In this document: piece after piece, positions 22,076 through 37,000 of the stretch
Numbering within the stretch: position 1 is the stretch's first letter
Layout: the number at the start of each line of letters is the position of its first letter
Made by a program: the position numbers and the translations under genes
Notes under the pieces: generated by a model
Told to the model about the DNA's origin: nothing
The model's input: the letters and a program-made list of their open reading frames with translations, nothing else
Database searches by the model: none
Origin: Tetraselmis striata
Taxonomy: Eukaryota; Chlorophyta; Chlorodendrophyceae; Chlorodendrales; Chlorodendraceae
Direction: 5' to 3'
Length of the DNA: 64,000 nt
Assembly (NCBI GenBank): GCA_006384855.1
Contig: VCJN01001851.1
Location: forward strand, 1 to 64,000

Positions 22076-25000
22076 TCATCCGAGGCGACGCCGGGCTGGC
22101 TGCATCGACACCAGGCGGCGGATGACGCGCCCCTGCGCATTGCAGATACACACGCGCACAAACACTGCCGCCTCAGCGACATCATGCAAGCAACTCTGAT
22201 GACATGACAGCTCACCGCGGCATGGGCATGGGCACAACGGCATGTGGCGCCACTCGGCAATGCGCGCAGCGTGTCCTGATCAGGTGTCCGCACAGCCGAG
22301 ATCACGGAATCAATACGCAGGTGTACACGGCAGCGGGCCAAACAGGGCCTCACTTGCGTGCGCCCGTGCTTATCTCGGGCGACGATTTGCACCAGGTAGT
22401 CTTGCTGCGGCAACAGGGCGTTTGGGTCGCACGCGGTGATGTCCACCTCCATGCGGGTGGTCTCCGGGCTGTCGTCTAGTACCACTGTGCGCCCGTTACC
22501 CACCTGAATTCCGGGCAGAAGGAGACCCCGATTCACCAGAACAATCGCATTGTGGTGATATGTGAGAGCATGGAAGCCATGCACCCTTGTCAGGGATAGC
22601 CACACTGGTTGACGTCGACAGGAAACAAATCAATTACTGCAGACATGTGTCGTGGACATTTATGCTCCAGCTCAATGTCTGCTTGCCGCCAAGAGTACTT
22701 CAACCCAAGATTTATACACACGAGCGCACGGTTTTATCAGGGGATGCCGGATCCCGCTTTCTTCATGGCGAGTACCAGCTGGGCGGCGTCGCAGTGTGTA
22801 GCACAATCAAGCGGCACGGGCGGGGCCTGGACTCGCCTGCAGGGCCCCGCCCATACTGCCAGACTCGACGTCCTCCCCGCTCGCTTTGAAGTTTGAGACC
22901 ACGAAGGTGACCAGGCCGGGCCGGTCCAGCTCAAACTCCATCCATAGACCGTCCGGACCCTATCACAAAACACACGTGTCGTGCCGTGTCCATCACTGGC
23001 AAGCGATGCGCGCCGCACGATGCAACAGCCCGCGGTCATAGCACATTGCGCCCCTCCCAAAAATGCGGCTGGGAATGGTATCGCCGGCAAGGTCGCATAG
23101 CAGCATCCATATCTTGCTAGGTACAACCCGCTTTGAAGGATTACCCGTACCTGCACCGCTGCGGGGAAATTGGGCCAAACGTGAAGATGGGCGGCTCGGA
23201 GCTCTCCAGACTGCGGAGCAACACAACGCAGGCAGAGTGAGCCCCCCCCTCCCCCCCCCCCCACCGGGTGGCCACGCGCATTCCACAGACCCGACAGCAT
23301 GAACAGCCTCCCACCTGAACTGGACCTTCATTGGGCGCTCCCGCGATGCGCTCACTGCGGAAACTGGGGCGGTGGGGAGCACATTTTGGTGCGGACAGAC
23401 ACTAGGTCACCGGCCCGGAAAACAGCAACAGATGAGCGGCAAGGCGTGTGGCAGCCTACCGCCAGGGCTGGCAAGATCTTCGGCAAGAGTTTTGTTGATT
23501 GTCACCACAAAGAACGGTTCCTCCTGCCAGTTGATGGCGTCGCCCTCCTGCTGCCCGTCGCCGTCTGTGATGGGCGGCTGAGCGCATGAGACTTGGGCGG
23601 CACTGCACGTGGACGGCCCGTTACGGGAGTCCGCTCCATCGGCGCACTGAGACTGCACCGAGTTGTGGGTCGGAAGGTCGTCGCCAGCCCAGAGGTAAAG
23701 ATGGCACGTGTCGGAGGCCTGTGTCCCAAGAGACCCGTTGAAGCATCTGCAGCAGAGCGCCATAGCCGTGGTCAGCATCGGCCCACCATGTGGCACGGCT
23801 GCAGAGAATCAGCACGCGGTAGAAACGCCAGCAATGTGTCACTCCACCTCAGTTTTGAATCAGTTGAATTGAGAAGAACATCGAAAGGCAGCGGTGACAA
23901 GTCCCCAGCAATTTCGAAAACGGCCTGCAGGTCCCCAGCCGTGTCGACGTTGAATGTGCCGAAGTCCACTACCTCACAGTCACCTTCTGCACCTGTCGAG
24001 CATGCAAGCGGGGATTACTTATCGGGAGGTGCCGGGACCAGCGACAGCGCCAGACAGCCACCCCTCACGGAAAAGCAGCGCTGAGGTTAACCATCGTCTG
24101 GGCATGCGCGCCTGGGGGCTGCATTACCTTGGCACTCGCATGTTGAATTCCGCAGGGTTGCTCCCTCCCGGATGTCCTGTAGCGTTGGTTCGCCTTTGAT
24201 GCATGTCAGATTGCGATACACCGCCCAGTACACGCTCGACGGCTCGTCCATCTGGACCCTCACGCTCATGCTGAACGTGCCGCGGGCCTCGTCAACCTCG
24301 GGGAATACGTCCGTGAGCTCCACAGCGCTGAAAGAGGGCGGGGAGACGTCGCACAGCAGGACGCCGGGGATGGACACCACCCCCTCGCTCAAGTCGCCCT
24401 CCGTCTCCTCGAGGCTTATCCACACAGTCACGTTTCAGTTGCCGGCAGACCGCTGACATTCGCTTGGAATATGTCTGCCTGTCCGGCGCTGAATAGACAG
24501 GAGGCAAGGACCTCGAGATCAATCAGACTTGTGCCCTCTGCAACCTGTGTCATGATACCATATAATGTCATTACCTGTATCGACCGAGCGATATGATAGT
24601 ACATTCTGCGCAAAATGTCCATGAGAAGCAACCCTCCATGTCCATGGCGAAATGTCCATTTCCATGTCCATGGTCCCCTTCCTATCGCTTTAGGATGTGC
24701 ACCAGCTAGCACATGGGCAAACGCAAGGCCATGTGGAAGGCTACGACGCGGTCATGATCCTCACCTGCGCAGGTGTGGGTGTTCGGCTATTGCTGGCAGG
24801 GACGACAATGTAGTGGAGTCGGAAGACAGGCGAATCAAGCTTGGCCTGGAGCTGCATCGCCGTGTCCTGGATGTCCACTGCCGCTGGGAAGCCTGGCAAG
24901 AACCCGGTGCAGGTGGCCTCGATGCCGAAAAAAGTGTAGGGCGTGAACCTGAATATCACAGGGGCACATCCCCTTCAGGATTGCCCTGGGCACGAGCCAG

Positions 25001-28000
25001 AAAGCCCAGCCGGCGTAGGCGGTCCAGCATCTGGCGGTCTTGCTGGGCAGACCAGCATGAAGCAGGTCGGTGGCTTAGCAGTGACTTGTGAGCTACTGGT
25101 GGTGCTCAGTAGTCTTCAGAACCTACCAAGCACTGCCAGTGGTCTGCCCATGAGCATACACACCTGTCGATGTAGAGATCGGTGTTTTCATCCTTGGGAC
25201 GGTACAGTTGCTTCTGGGAGGTGCCGTAGTATGGGTAGAACGACGTCGCGATGGGGGCGCCATTGCTGTCGAGCAACAGGACTAGAAACACAAGCCCCAC
25301 CTGCGGCTCGGGGTAGAACGTGCTGGAGTCGCCGCCAGCGTCTTCAGCCCCCCCTGCCGCAAGGGGCGCGCCATCGGCTCCCGCCCACAAATGTGGCAAT
25401 CGCACGGGGATTGCCGTCGATGCTTTCGCCGCCCTCCGCGCCGGAATTGGTCCACCGGATCTCTTGCGTGCTGTTCACCTCCACCTGCACAAAGATGCCG
25501 TCGCCGCTCGTGATGGGACTGCCGTCTCCATTGCGCAACTCAATCTCCACGACCAGCACCTGCGCGGCAGAACGAGTCAGCAGCGCAGGAAATCCTTCGG
25601 CTGCTGTGTAACGCCAGGTGGAATGGAATGCACCCTCCGTTTGGGCACTATGTTGCACAGAGTCCGATCACCGACGCAAGACAGACGCAACCGAGCCAAC
25701 AGGGCCATGACTGGGAGACCTTTGACGTTCGCGACGGGGGCGTGATGTACACCCCCTGGAGAAAGTACTGCACGTCCGCCTTAATCAGCTGCATCTCCAT
25801 CTTGTCGTCCTTGTCGCCCGGCCGCATGCGGGCTACCCCGCCCATTACCAGCTCCAGTGCTGGGACCGGCGACCCGTCCGCGCGCGGGATGTAGTCCAGG
25901 TTGCTGGGCGGGAGCCGCGGGTAGTAGCGGAGCATGGGGTCCAGCGACGCGCGCTGGTGGGCGGAGACGCCGCTATTCACAGACGGCACCCCGCTGTCCT
26001 GGACGCTCCGCTCTGACAGGGCTGCGTAGTAGGTATCCACCCCCGCCTGTCCAGGCTGAACACCCCAGCTGGCGGCAATCTGACGCCACACAACATTTGC
26101 GTGTTCATGGTAGCCAGGTTTCTAGCCACACAGCAACGACTGCAAGCCAACTCAATGCGGTAATTTCGCAGGGGGCGCAGGGGCCTGCCTGGTCCATGGT
26201 GAGCACATTCCCCGCGAGGTCAAAGATGCAGTCAGAGTTGATGTCCCCGATCACAAGGCGCGCGGTCTCCAACGTGCAGGTCGACTGCAGCAACCCGCGC
26301 TGCGGCCCCGGCGGGCTGCGCGGCGCGGTTCCCATCGCCTTGCCGGCTGGTGCCGTCATCTTGCTTCGGAGCAGGGGGCGTCCGCCGTTTTGGGGGCGAG
26401 TAGCACCGTGCAGGTGGCGCCGTGCGGCAGAGTCCCCGATCCTGACAAATCCCGCACCTGCCTGCACAGCAAGACACAAGCAGGGCAGACGGCCGCCTCC
26501 CATAACCGCAAGCGGCCATCCGTCGCTGTGTGTAATAACGAATTCTTCCTGTTTGCGCGCAGTAGAACGACCATTCTCCACAGTCCTGGCGAATGGCCGC
26601 ACCTGGAATGGCCGGTCCTTCAGGGGCTGCCCTTGCTGCTGCTTTACCTCCACCAGCAGCCCGGTGACCTCAGCTAGGCCAGCCGCCCTCGCGGTGAACG
26701 TCACCCGCGCCAGCTCCACCCGCGCATTTCGCATGGACGCCACCACGTTGGAGTCCACCCCGTTCATCCGCACCTGCCGGCGCACAAGGGGTGTTCGCAA
26801 CAAATCAGCCGCTTGATCCGGGAGCGGCACAAGCATGTTATGCGTGCCTCCTAAACAGGGTCGGAGTGAAACGCGCCTGATTTGGTGGGCTGTTGGCCAC
26901 ACAGACCCAGGTCTCCGCGTTTGGCCACGAGGAACCGACCTCGCAGTCGGGTTGGCTTTCCACCTGGTGCCACAGATGGGTGGCAGGTTCACACCGCACT
27001 CCCCCTCCTCTGCAAAGCAAGTACCCCGCAGCGTCCTGTCGGAGCAGCTCGGGGGTGCATGCAAGTGTCACCTGAATGAGGGCGTCGTCAAAGTTGATGT
27101 GGATGTCAAACACCTCCACAAGGTCCGATACGCTGTTGAGCACCACGGGGACGGTAAGGCGGTCGCCAGGGTTGACCGCCCGCGGAGCTCAGTTGGCACT
27201 GGCGGGGTCAGCCTGAAACTGCAGTCCGTACTGCTGACCGAGGTCCAGATCCAGCTCGGCCGCCGCGAAATTGGCGTATATCTGCCGAGACAGCGCGTTG
27301 TGCACCCCGGAGTCAATCAAATGATGGGCCGGGCCACTCGTTCAGCATTAGGGGGTGATCAAAAGCATGGGCTCGCGTGAGACGGTACCGGGTTTAGAAT
27401 GCTGCCAGGCTCCCTACCTGCTCGCTGTCAGTGGCAGCGTCCCCGCCGGCAGGAGCGCAACCGGGCTGCGACTCGGCGCTGATGGAAACGGCTTCCCAGT
27501 GATTAGTCAGCAGCTCCGCATCACCCCAGGGCGCCAGCGCGATGGCGGAAGGTACGCTGCTGGCAAAGCTCAGCATCTGTGGGGTGCTGACGATGTCCAG
27601 GCTCTCCCGCGAGACGCCGAGTATCCTGCCCACGCCTGCCGTGTAGGTGAAGCTGTCGTCCAGCTCGACCTCGGCCTGCTCATAACGAGAACCGGCAAAC
27701 ATGTTGATTAAAAAAAAAAACGAAGAAACGCACCGTTTTCTGTAGCGCCAAAAAGCAACGCATGGATTTACACCGGAAATCCGTGGATAGCCTGCGGTGG
27801 GGGCCGTGCCTGTAGAGTTTCTTGAGAGTTTGCCATACCAACAAATGTGGTTCGACATTGCGTAGTGGCAGGGCCGGAGGTGCACCAAAAACCTTGCCCG
27901 TCAACGATGCCCTGCGCGGGCGACAGAGGGCGTCTCATTAGTGGCTTGCGAAGGCAGTTGTACACAAGCAACCGGCATACTGGTGAGAAGTCATGATGAA

Positions 28001-31000
28001 AGCGCCACCAAGGATCTCCACCTGCATACGTATGGAACGGATGGTGGCGGGCTGCTGATTGCTGGCTGTGATTGTGACTGTCTGGGTTGGGAAGGACGCA
28101 AAGGTGGCCGCGAGATTGGCTGACCCAGCTACCAAAGGCCGGACGCGGTTGGTGAGCGAGGGGCGCCCTAGATTTGCACGGAAGCTGACAATGTTTTGGG
28201 CATCTGACGAGTATTGGCTGAACCCAGAGATGTCGTGGCGCGTGTCATCAGAGAGCTGGCCCAGTGCCCAGACGGTTGCCTGCTGGTAGTCCTCTGGGCT
28301 ACATGCGATCGACCTTGAAGAGAGAGAGGGTGGTGGTGGTTGTGGTGGTGGTGGGGGGGGGGGGGGGGGTTCAGTGAAGCGGTCCAAAAGGAGGCCGGAT
28401 CCAGTGCTTCTCTCTTCCCACATCCTGGATGCTATCAATGTTGTGAGTATGCTTCCGAACAACATTGCTACACTTGCCAAGCGCAGTCCCAAAATCTCTG
28501 GTCGATCACATACCTGAGTTGAGGCCGGCGAATAGCCGGGCGCAAATGCACTGATTGACGTGACGTCGTAATGCAGCAGCAGCAGCTCAGCGCTCTCCAT
28601 GACTACCACCGTCACCAAGGTGTCTGCCACAAGCGGTGCGTTGTTGAAGGTCGGGAATGACACGGTCACAGTGCAGGTGCCTGGACCAGAACTCCCCGCA
28701 GCGGGAAGAAGGACGGCCGGCGACGTCTGTGTCTGTGCTCGCAGAGTGCACAAGCTGCTTCCATCGGGTCCGAGGGCAAACAGAGTTCGATCGTCCTGTG
28801 AGAAGTCCAGCACCTGCGCAAGGAGACGAGTCCATGGTCAGAGTCCATGTAGATGCAGTCCCTGCCCTCCGTTACAACATGCAGACTGTCAGGCGCGAGT
28901 TCATGCGGCATCGGTGCATGCTCATTCCGAGGACCAGGATGGGGCGCCACAGTACACCAGAGAGAGCTGATGGAACCTCCCGCACCTGCCCATCACTAAA
29001 CTGCAGTGAAACACTGAGCCTGCTGCTTGTCTCGTACTGGATGGGTGGCGCCGCAGCTGCGTCGTCCGGGCGAGTGATCTTGGGCGGGGTCGCCTGCATC
29101 GACTGCACACGAAGCGGCTAGGGGAGTTGGACCGAGACGACCCCTTTTCCACTGCCAACCACCAAGCTGCAGACTGTCCAGTCAGCCACCAGAATGAGGC
29201 CGCGAACACCAGGCGAGCCAAATGCAGCGCATGCAAGCATGGGGGGTTAGAACCATTGTGCCCTAATTCCTGCAAAATAAGTAGCTGTGCGGTGCTTATG
29301 CATCGTGGAAAGACAGGATTGATGTGCCCGTACGGCTGAGTGATGACAGTCCAACGCATGTGACCTACCTCCGCAGTCACCTCCGCCTGCTGATTGTCGT
29401 CGCCGCTACGTGGCAACACTCGCATGTACTCTGGCCGAGTGGACAGAATTGTGGCGCCGCTCGTGATATCTTGTACGCTGCCATCACTGAAGGTTGCATG
29501 GTCCCGCATCATCGCCAGGTCCTCCTCCTTGTCAAGCACCTGCACGGTGGTAGGTTGCAATCAGCCGCTGTGCTACTGAGTAGTCACCGCCACACAGCAG
29601 TGTTGTTTTCGCACCTCCACTCACAGCCCCCGAACGTAAGGGGTCATTGAATCCACGCCTACCTGCTGTACTGTAAAGCTGACCGTGGGGCGCTGAACGG
29701 GAATGACGGGAAGGCTGGGCGCTGCAGCCACAGTAGCTCCAGTGAAGGCCACAGCGTTAACAGCAACAACGCACACGGCTTCATCCGATACAGACACCTG
29801 CCGCGTGACAACATTAGCCTGGGGTCAGGTCCTGCAGAATGGTTCATTCAGCACCCGCTTGACAGGCAGAGGTTGATCTTGGCGCTGTGCCATCTCTGCT
29901 AGATGGGGCGAGGGGCACGCCTCTGCGGACGCCTGCAACGCGCCGTGTGGCTGCATGGACACTCGGACTGGGCCGCCCACTGATACGCCTTGGGCCTCCG
30001 AGCCTTCTATCAGCACCACCGCTTCGTCCTCTAATATGAAGGACACGAGAGGTGTGACGTCGATATCAGACAGTGTGTCCAGTCCTTCGCCGCCCCAAGA
30101 GGCTGTCGCAGTCAAGGCCGTACGCTGGTAGGGGAGGTCGCCATTGCAGTCCTGGGAGAACGGAAACGAACGCTCGTTAAACAACGGTCATTCGGCATTC
30201 ATGTCAGACTGATGTCTCCGTAAGGGGGGTAGCCACTCGCCTGTGCTACGGTGCCATCAAGTACCCGGTTGAGTACGGAGTCCTCAGCTCGGATTGCAGC
30301 TGAGTGCGGGTACCAGACGGTGATAAGCACACCAGCTTGCAAGCGGCCGGCAGAGAGACGCACGGCTTGCCGGGCGACGCCGTTGGTGTTGGAAGGCGCG
30401 ATGCTGAGGGCGCACCCCTGCCCGGCGCTGCTAACACTCAAGGCAGTGGTGGTGGCAGAGACGCTGCATGTGAGGGATCCCGCCGCAGGAGGCGCATCCG
30501 GCTGCCGGTACCAGCTGAAAACCAGCACTCCCGTCAGCTGGCTACCGAGAGAAGCCCCATCCAGAACCGCTGTGTTGAAAAGCTCAGCGACAGAGGCAAA
30601 GGCCAGCATGCCGCGCTGCGACACCGCGACAATCCGCAGTTGGGCATCAAACTGCACGCCACCGCGGCGGTCTCGGATCTATGCGCAGGCACGGGCAACA
30701 TGATTTCAGGGTGACACCAGTACAGCTGCCGTTGACCCGTAGTCCAATCGGAGCCACGGCTGCACTGCTCACCGCGCAGGATGTCTAAATCACTGGAGTC
30801 CCAATGAATCGGCGCAGGGTCCGCACCTGGCCGAGGGGTAGATTGATGTTGATGGGCGCTCCCAGGGATGCGTCAGATACCAGAGTAACCAAGGCAGTGT
30901 CAGAGCCTATGCGGAGAGCTCCAGCTGCGTCGCCAGCCGAGGCCAGCTGGCGCACCCAAAACATGACCTGGCCGAGGTTTACTGCCGGGCCACGTCGCTG

Positions 31001-34000
31001 CGCAGATGTGGCAGAGCTCCGCGAGCCTGGGCAGTTCAGGCCAATATAGCCGTCCGAGGGCTGAAGCAGAGCAGCACATCGGGCAGTCAGCGCATGTGCG
31101 GCCGCGTCATGTGTCAGCGGCTAGTGATGTGCACTCGACATATCGAGGACCTTTTACTTGGAAATATGCATACACGCATCCTGCAATGCTTTCAGCAGCC
31201 GAGGGTTTGGCATGCACGCGTGGGGTCGCCAACATACCAGATCAGTCTCCAGGAGCGCATTCCATATCGAGCCAGGGGTGGAGCGGACATATCAGAATGT
31301 CGGTATCATAGAAGATGGGGACGAGCCACTCCTTCAATGCAGCTGCTTGGGTGTTGGCCTCCAGGGTCAGCGTGAACTCCTCATTTGGGTGCAGTGCCCG
31401 CGTTGGCACGGTACCAAATACTCCAATCTGGCGTTTTGGAGGAATTGCGATTGAGCGCAGGTTAGCAGCATGTGGAGCAGCGCTTTCACATTGACCCTTG
31501 CTCGTGAGGAAAGGCCAAGGTGCAGTGAGAGCCAGCCACCCACCTCCTCCAGGGGCGGGTACTTGGGTGCGGCACGCAGCTCAAGCGGGAAGCTCTCCGA
31601 AACTGCCGTTGTCACGCCATCCAACCTGACTTCCAAACGCACACTCGCGGCAATCGCTGGACTGCCGTACACAGGAAAGGCGCTGGCATCTACCAGCACG
31701 TCACACTGCCCCAGGCCTGTCTCTTCAGAGAACACGCTACATGCCGATAGCTGAACCTCTGCCGGCTGAGAAGGAGGCCTGCGATTGTTGCAAGGCACGG
31801 TGGCCGGAGGGGGGTGGAGTGGCAAGGGGTTGCTCAGGCCAGATGTCATCAGATGCTGGGATAGTTTTCGAACGGCGCGGCAATGATTCCTATGATTCCA
31901 TAGTCGTGGGCGACTATCCACGGACTTCCGCATGACACCAACCACTCACAAAGCGTCACCCAATCAACCGTTCTCAGTTACTACAACAAGCCCATGCGAA
32001 TGCCCCTTTCAAATAAGATAAACATCAATGGGGCAAACATCGGCCGTTGGTGGGGAGGGGTGGCACCTGTTGCTGATGTATTCTATGACAGGGATGATTT
32101 GCGCTCGCGCGCTCTGCACCTGGGAATGCCAGGCGCTATCCCAAACCTGGTACGCCAAGCTGAGCTTCCGGCCCTCGTTAGACTTTAGGTCGCACACCAG
32201 AGCAATGCTTCGAAGCACGGCCTGGATGTTGCCTGGGGGCATTCGCGCAGTGGTGAATAGCACCTCCGCATCTTCGTCCCCGTTGCCGCCATCAAGGGGC
32301 ACTGCGAGGCTTTTGACCTGGAGGGCCACCACCCCTGCACTCCCCGGAGTCTTTGAGTTGAGGGCCGCGAATGTCTGGGTGAATGTCGTGCCATTTGCGT
32401 CGACCTAGCGCACCGTGACAAACAACAGCGATCAAACCACATCACCTGGTGAGACACCAGTGCAGAACTCAATCAAGTGGTCACTATCGTCAGCCAAACA
32501 TAATCCCTCTATGCTTTCCCAAAGCCACACCTTGATGGTACCTTGACGGAAGCCAGGGGCGTTGCCTATCAAGGTCATTTCAGGCCTGACCCGCCGAGCC
32601 AGCTGGCTTTGCACCGGGCACACAGCGTCATCCCCGGTGGTGCTGTTCAGCTCCCTGAACGTCACCTCTGGCGATCGGTTTGGTCCTGAAACACAGACAC
32701 AGAGACACACAGACACACACATACATACACAGACACACACGAGAGTTGAGAATCACGGAATAGCATGCATTAGCTGTTGTGTAAACGCTGGTCAGTCGCT
32801 GGCTGTTTGAAGAACCCACACATGACATGGGAGATTCATGGGGGGGAGGGGTACCGTCTGGAGGAGGTTGCAAATCCTCCGCCACCGCCCACACATCGCA
32901 CTCGGACACGGTGGGTGGCGCATTGCACTGCCCCTCAGGAAAGAGGGTGAAGGCGGCTGGCACTTCAATCCTACCACTGAGCTCAGGCAGGGAACCCCTG
33001 GGGCCCGATCTGGCAAATGCGTCTTCAGGTGCGGGGGCATCCAGAGAGCGATTCACACAAACGTAATACACAACCCCTGGCTCATCCAGCATGACCTGCA
33101 ATGAGGCCCAGATTGAGCGTCAGATTGTCAGAAGGAGCTCGTGTGAAAACAGCAACGCCTGTGCTGTTAAAGGTGTACATGAGGTACCGCCACAAGATGG
33201 CTTGGCGCACCTCAATGTTGAAGGTGCTAGGCGGGAGCAGCTCGGGCCTCAAGACCTCAAACACAGGTGGGCTCCTGTCCAGCGTGAACACACTGCGGGC
33301 AAGCAAAAGGGAGCACATGCTTGCAAGGGTCAGCAGCTGTCCTAGCAATCCACCAGAGGACGGCACTATAACCATGGCGTTCTCTACATGTTTATGCACT
33401 GATACCAGCCGCTGAAATGCTGCGGCGGACCTGCGACTGGTGACACTGTTCTAGATGTTGGATGACGGTTTGGCATTGTCTTTGGCCACAAAGTAGATGG
33501 CATACTCTGTGTCACGCTCCACATCCATAAATTGTGGTCTCCGCATCCTGACCCGCAGCTGGCACAGCCAGGAGTCGAGCACTGACCGCAGCACCGCTGC
33601 TGCTGGGCAGGCCTGCCACCACCTGCAGCACTGATGGCGCCGCCTCGGAGGCCAGCTGCACAACATAGTACACCTGCGGGTAATGCCGCAACACTGTTAG
33701 ACAGCGTTGCCTGTCTGTTCCGAACACCATGTGCTCTGCGGCACATGCCCAAACGAGTAGCGAGGCCGGAGAGCACCTGCCCCTGCTCATCCAGTTGGAC
33801 AACAAGCCCAAATGATGTCTCCCGCACGCTCCTCGCGCGAGGCGTGTCATCGATGAATGCCGGCGGCGTGATGTCCAACGTTGAGACAGTGACTTGTGTG
33901 GGTGGTTCATCCAAGTTACCCTGCTGGTCTCGGGCAGCGCAGTAGACATCAAAGGTTGTCTCGCTGGCTACTGGAGCCATCTGTTCTGTGCAAGTAGGCA

Positions 34001-37000
34001 TCGCAAATCATGATTGTCAGTCAAGAACCTTGAATGTTACGGATTATGTGGTAGTCCCATACGGGTTTGCAAGGGCAGACAGGCAAGGTGTGTGCAACAT
34101 GATAGGGGAGCTCACACGCTGGATAGACTCCAAGCTGGACGCCGTGAACGCTGCGCCCACAGACCCAACAAACCCTTGGGGGAACAGCTCCGCCGGTGAG
34201 GTGCTGAAAATCAGCCGTGCGGAGGTTACCCCTCCATCGCTAGCCAGCGGAGAGCCAGTGCCGGCGATTACTGCCACACATCGGGCATATCCCCTGGCTC
34301 GTTAAGCTGTAGTGTAAGGTCAAAAGACTCTCCTTGTATTGCATCCACGGCGGCGGCCAATACAGGCGGGGTAACGTCTGGCGTCCGAAACCGGACGGTT
34401 TCAAAGGTGACCATCTGGTTGGCCCGGGCCCCGTTGTCCTCAGCTGTCACCCATAACACATACTCAGTATCGCTTTCCAGGTTGGCAATCGGCCCAGACC
34501 GAAGCACCTCCACGCGGTCCGCCTCAAAGCTTAAGACGTCGACGGCGCCCGGGTGAGGCTGCAGTGAGAAGAGGTCTGACACTGCGGGTGGGGCACTTTC
34601 GTCCGGTGCAACTTGAAAGAAAACCCGGCCCGCTTCGCTGAGCACCACATTGAGGAGGGCGGCATCGGCCGAGAAGTTTCCCACGGAGGCAAACAGAATC
34701 TGCGGTGGATTGCCGTCTGCGGATTCGGAACGGAGGGCAAAGCACAAAACAGGGACGGGGTCAGCATTCTGCCGTCCAGAATGATGGGATGTGCATTATA
34801 TACTGCCACTCGATACGCCTCGCAGTAATGGTGTACCTGCAGTTTTCACCAGCAGGCGTGTCACCGCAAGCATCACATTTGGCTCTGGCTCTGCATTGTC
34901 CTGGCAGACAATATGGGCCGCATAGCGTGTATCTTGCTGCAGCCCTGTCAACGCAACCCGGGCGTCGACATACTCCGCGCAGACAGGAATGACGCCCGCA
35001 GCTATGGGTGCGCCGCCGCCAGCTGCGTTTGCTGATTGCACCTGCGCTACGCTGGGATCCGAGGCCCCATCTGTCAACAGTACATAACTGCACTCTCCCG
35101 CCTCATCCAGCTGCACCACCAACGTGAAGTTGGTGTACCTAGCAGAAGGAGCGGGGTCGCACATGTCAGGACACACATCACCAGTCAACCAACAATGCCA
35201 TGCGGTGCAAAGGTGAAAGTCCCTGGTTGGGAATCTGTGGGGGCTCCGCACATGTGCATCATTCACCGATCCGATGGTGCTCACCAGATATCCTGAGCCA
35301 AAGGGCGACCGTTGGTGAACACGGGCGGCGTCTGGTCCAGCGTGTGCACATCGTATGTGTCTGCCTCTGTGCTAACCAGCGGTTCACTGGAAACGTCCGC
35401 AGTCATGAAATACACGCGATACAGTGTGTCGTCTTCCAGGCCGTTGACTTCTGGCAACTCGTACAACCGCGCCGCTTCGTATGCCTGGAAGAGCAAAACC
35501 GGGAGTCAGCAGACAGCCCTTTGTACGATTGGTATGCTACATGACAAATGCAGTTAGGACATTTCATCTTGAATCCTGCTGACACATACTTCAATACACC
35601 CAGCCGTGAAGACTTGCTGCACATCAGCTGAATCCACGGCGCCTTCCGTAAGCTCAACAGCATCCAGGCGACACTGGGGGCCATTCCCGGATCCGCATCC
35701 GAGAGGCAGCAAACGCCCTGGGATATTCCCCTGGAATCACTGAAAGTTTTTGGGGGTTGGAACGTCACCTCAAACTCTGCCTACTGCAAATCAACCCCGG
35801 TGGTCCGCAAACATCCTATAGCAACCGGTCAGCAGGTCAAGCATAAGGAACCATGCAGGCTGATCAGAAGGAAGGCTGCATGACCTCGCGTGCTTGGAGC
35901 AACCCACGCCGAGCATCCGGACCCCCACCCTGACGCTGTGATGTGCCCTGTGACTGGGCTTGCACATCCAAAGAGGGTTGCAAGCGCCGGCGGGCTGCCG
36001 CGGAAGTCGGTTGCTGCGAAGGTGTGGGCTCCACAATCACGTAGTACATGGAGCCAGGTTCGTCGAGCGCAGCAGCGGCCTGAAATGAAGTATTGGTGAG
36101 GGAGACATTCTCCTTCCTGATCACTCGTGGTGCAGAGGTGTCGGCCAGAGTACGACCGCTCAGCACCACGGGCTGCTGCTCAACGTTCCCACCTTCATCT
36201 GCTGCAACAACGTATACTCCGGTGCACATACGCATGAGTAAGAATCGAGTAATGAATACCATCTGGACTCCCATGTGCCTGCCTCTCCAGCAGGCGGGGG
36301 GGTGCATGCTTGTCAACGCATGAATGCACCTTAGTTGGGGTAAGTAATGTCCGTTAAAAGAGGGATTGGATATAAGGACAGATGGTCACCTGAAACCTGT
36401 CTTGCCGGGCAAGCCATATGCCGTGTAGCTGCACACAGAGTCAACGCACGGTGGTGTGATGGATGATGTCACTTTCACATCCTTGTCTGGAATGTTGATG
36501 ATCCCCGAGCCAACCAGACCACCTACAAACGTATCCGGTTTGATCTGCAGCACTTGCGCTGCAGAGGGGTCCAGGTTGGAATGCAGCACACCTAGAGCGC
36601 CCTCTACAACCGCCACCTGGACGACGGCATTGTACACGGCATAGCGCACGACCCCTGGCTCTGTCAGCTCCAGCTGAATGTCAAACGAATGGTCTGATGT
36701 GGACATTATTTCTGGTGGAGAGGCGAACTGCGGCGGCATGGTATCCAGGGTGGTCACCTGGAGAAGAGCAACATAAGCAAAGAAGTCAGCAAAACTGTTC
36801 CGTTCCTGCCCCCTGCTGCCAGCTTTCCAGATGTGAGCTAATGATGCATGTGTAGGATTGTCGCATCTGCATGCATGCGCCTTTGCGATCGACTTACATC
36901 GCTCTGCTCCACGTCACTTAGCTTGGAGAGATCTCCCTCTCCGGAGGCAGTGGCAAAGAAGGCATACTCCGCAGAGCTCTGCAGCACGTACATAGACGGC

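Noticed and set aside
22042-33900. Plus-strand frames of 100-300 codons across the giant gene
   Set aside because: They share no module pattern and are interrupted at the minus-strand intron positions; treated as shadows.
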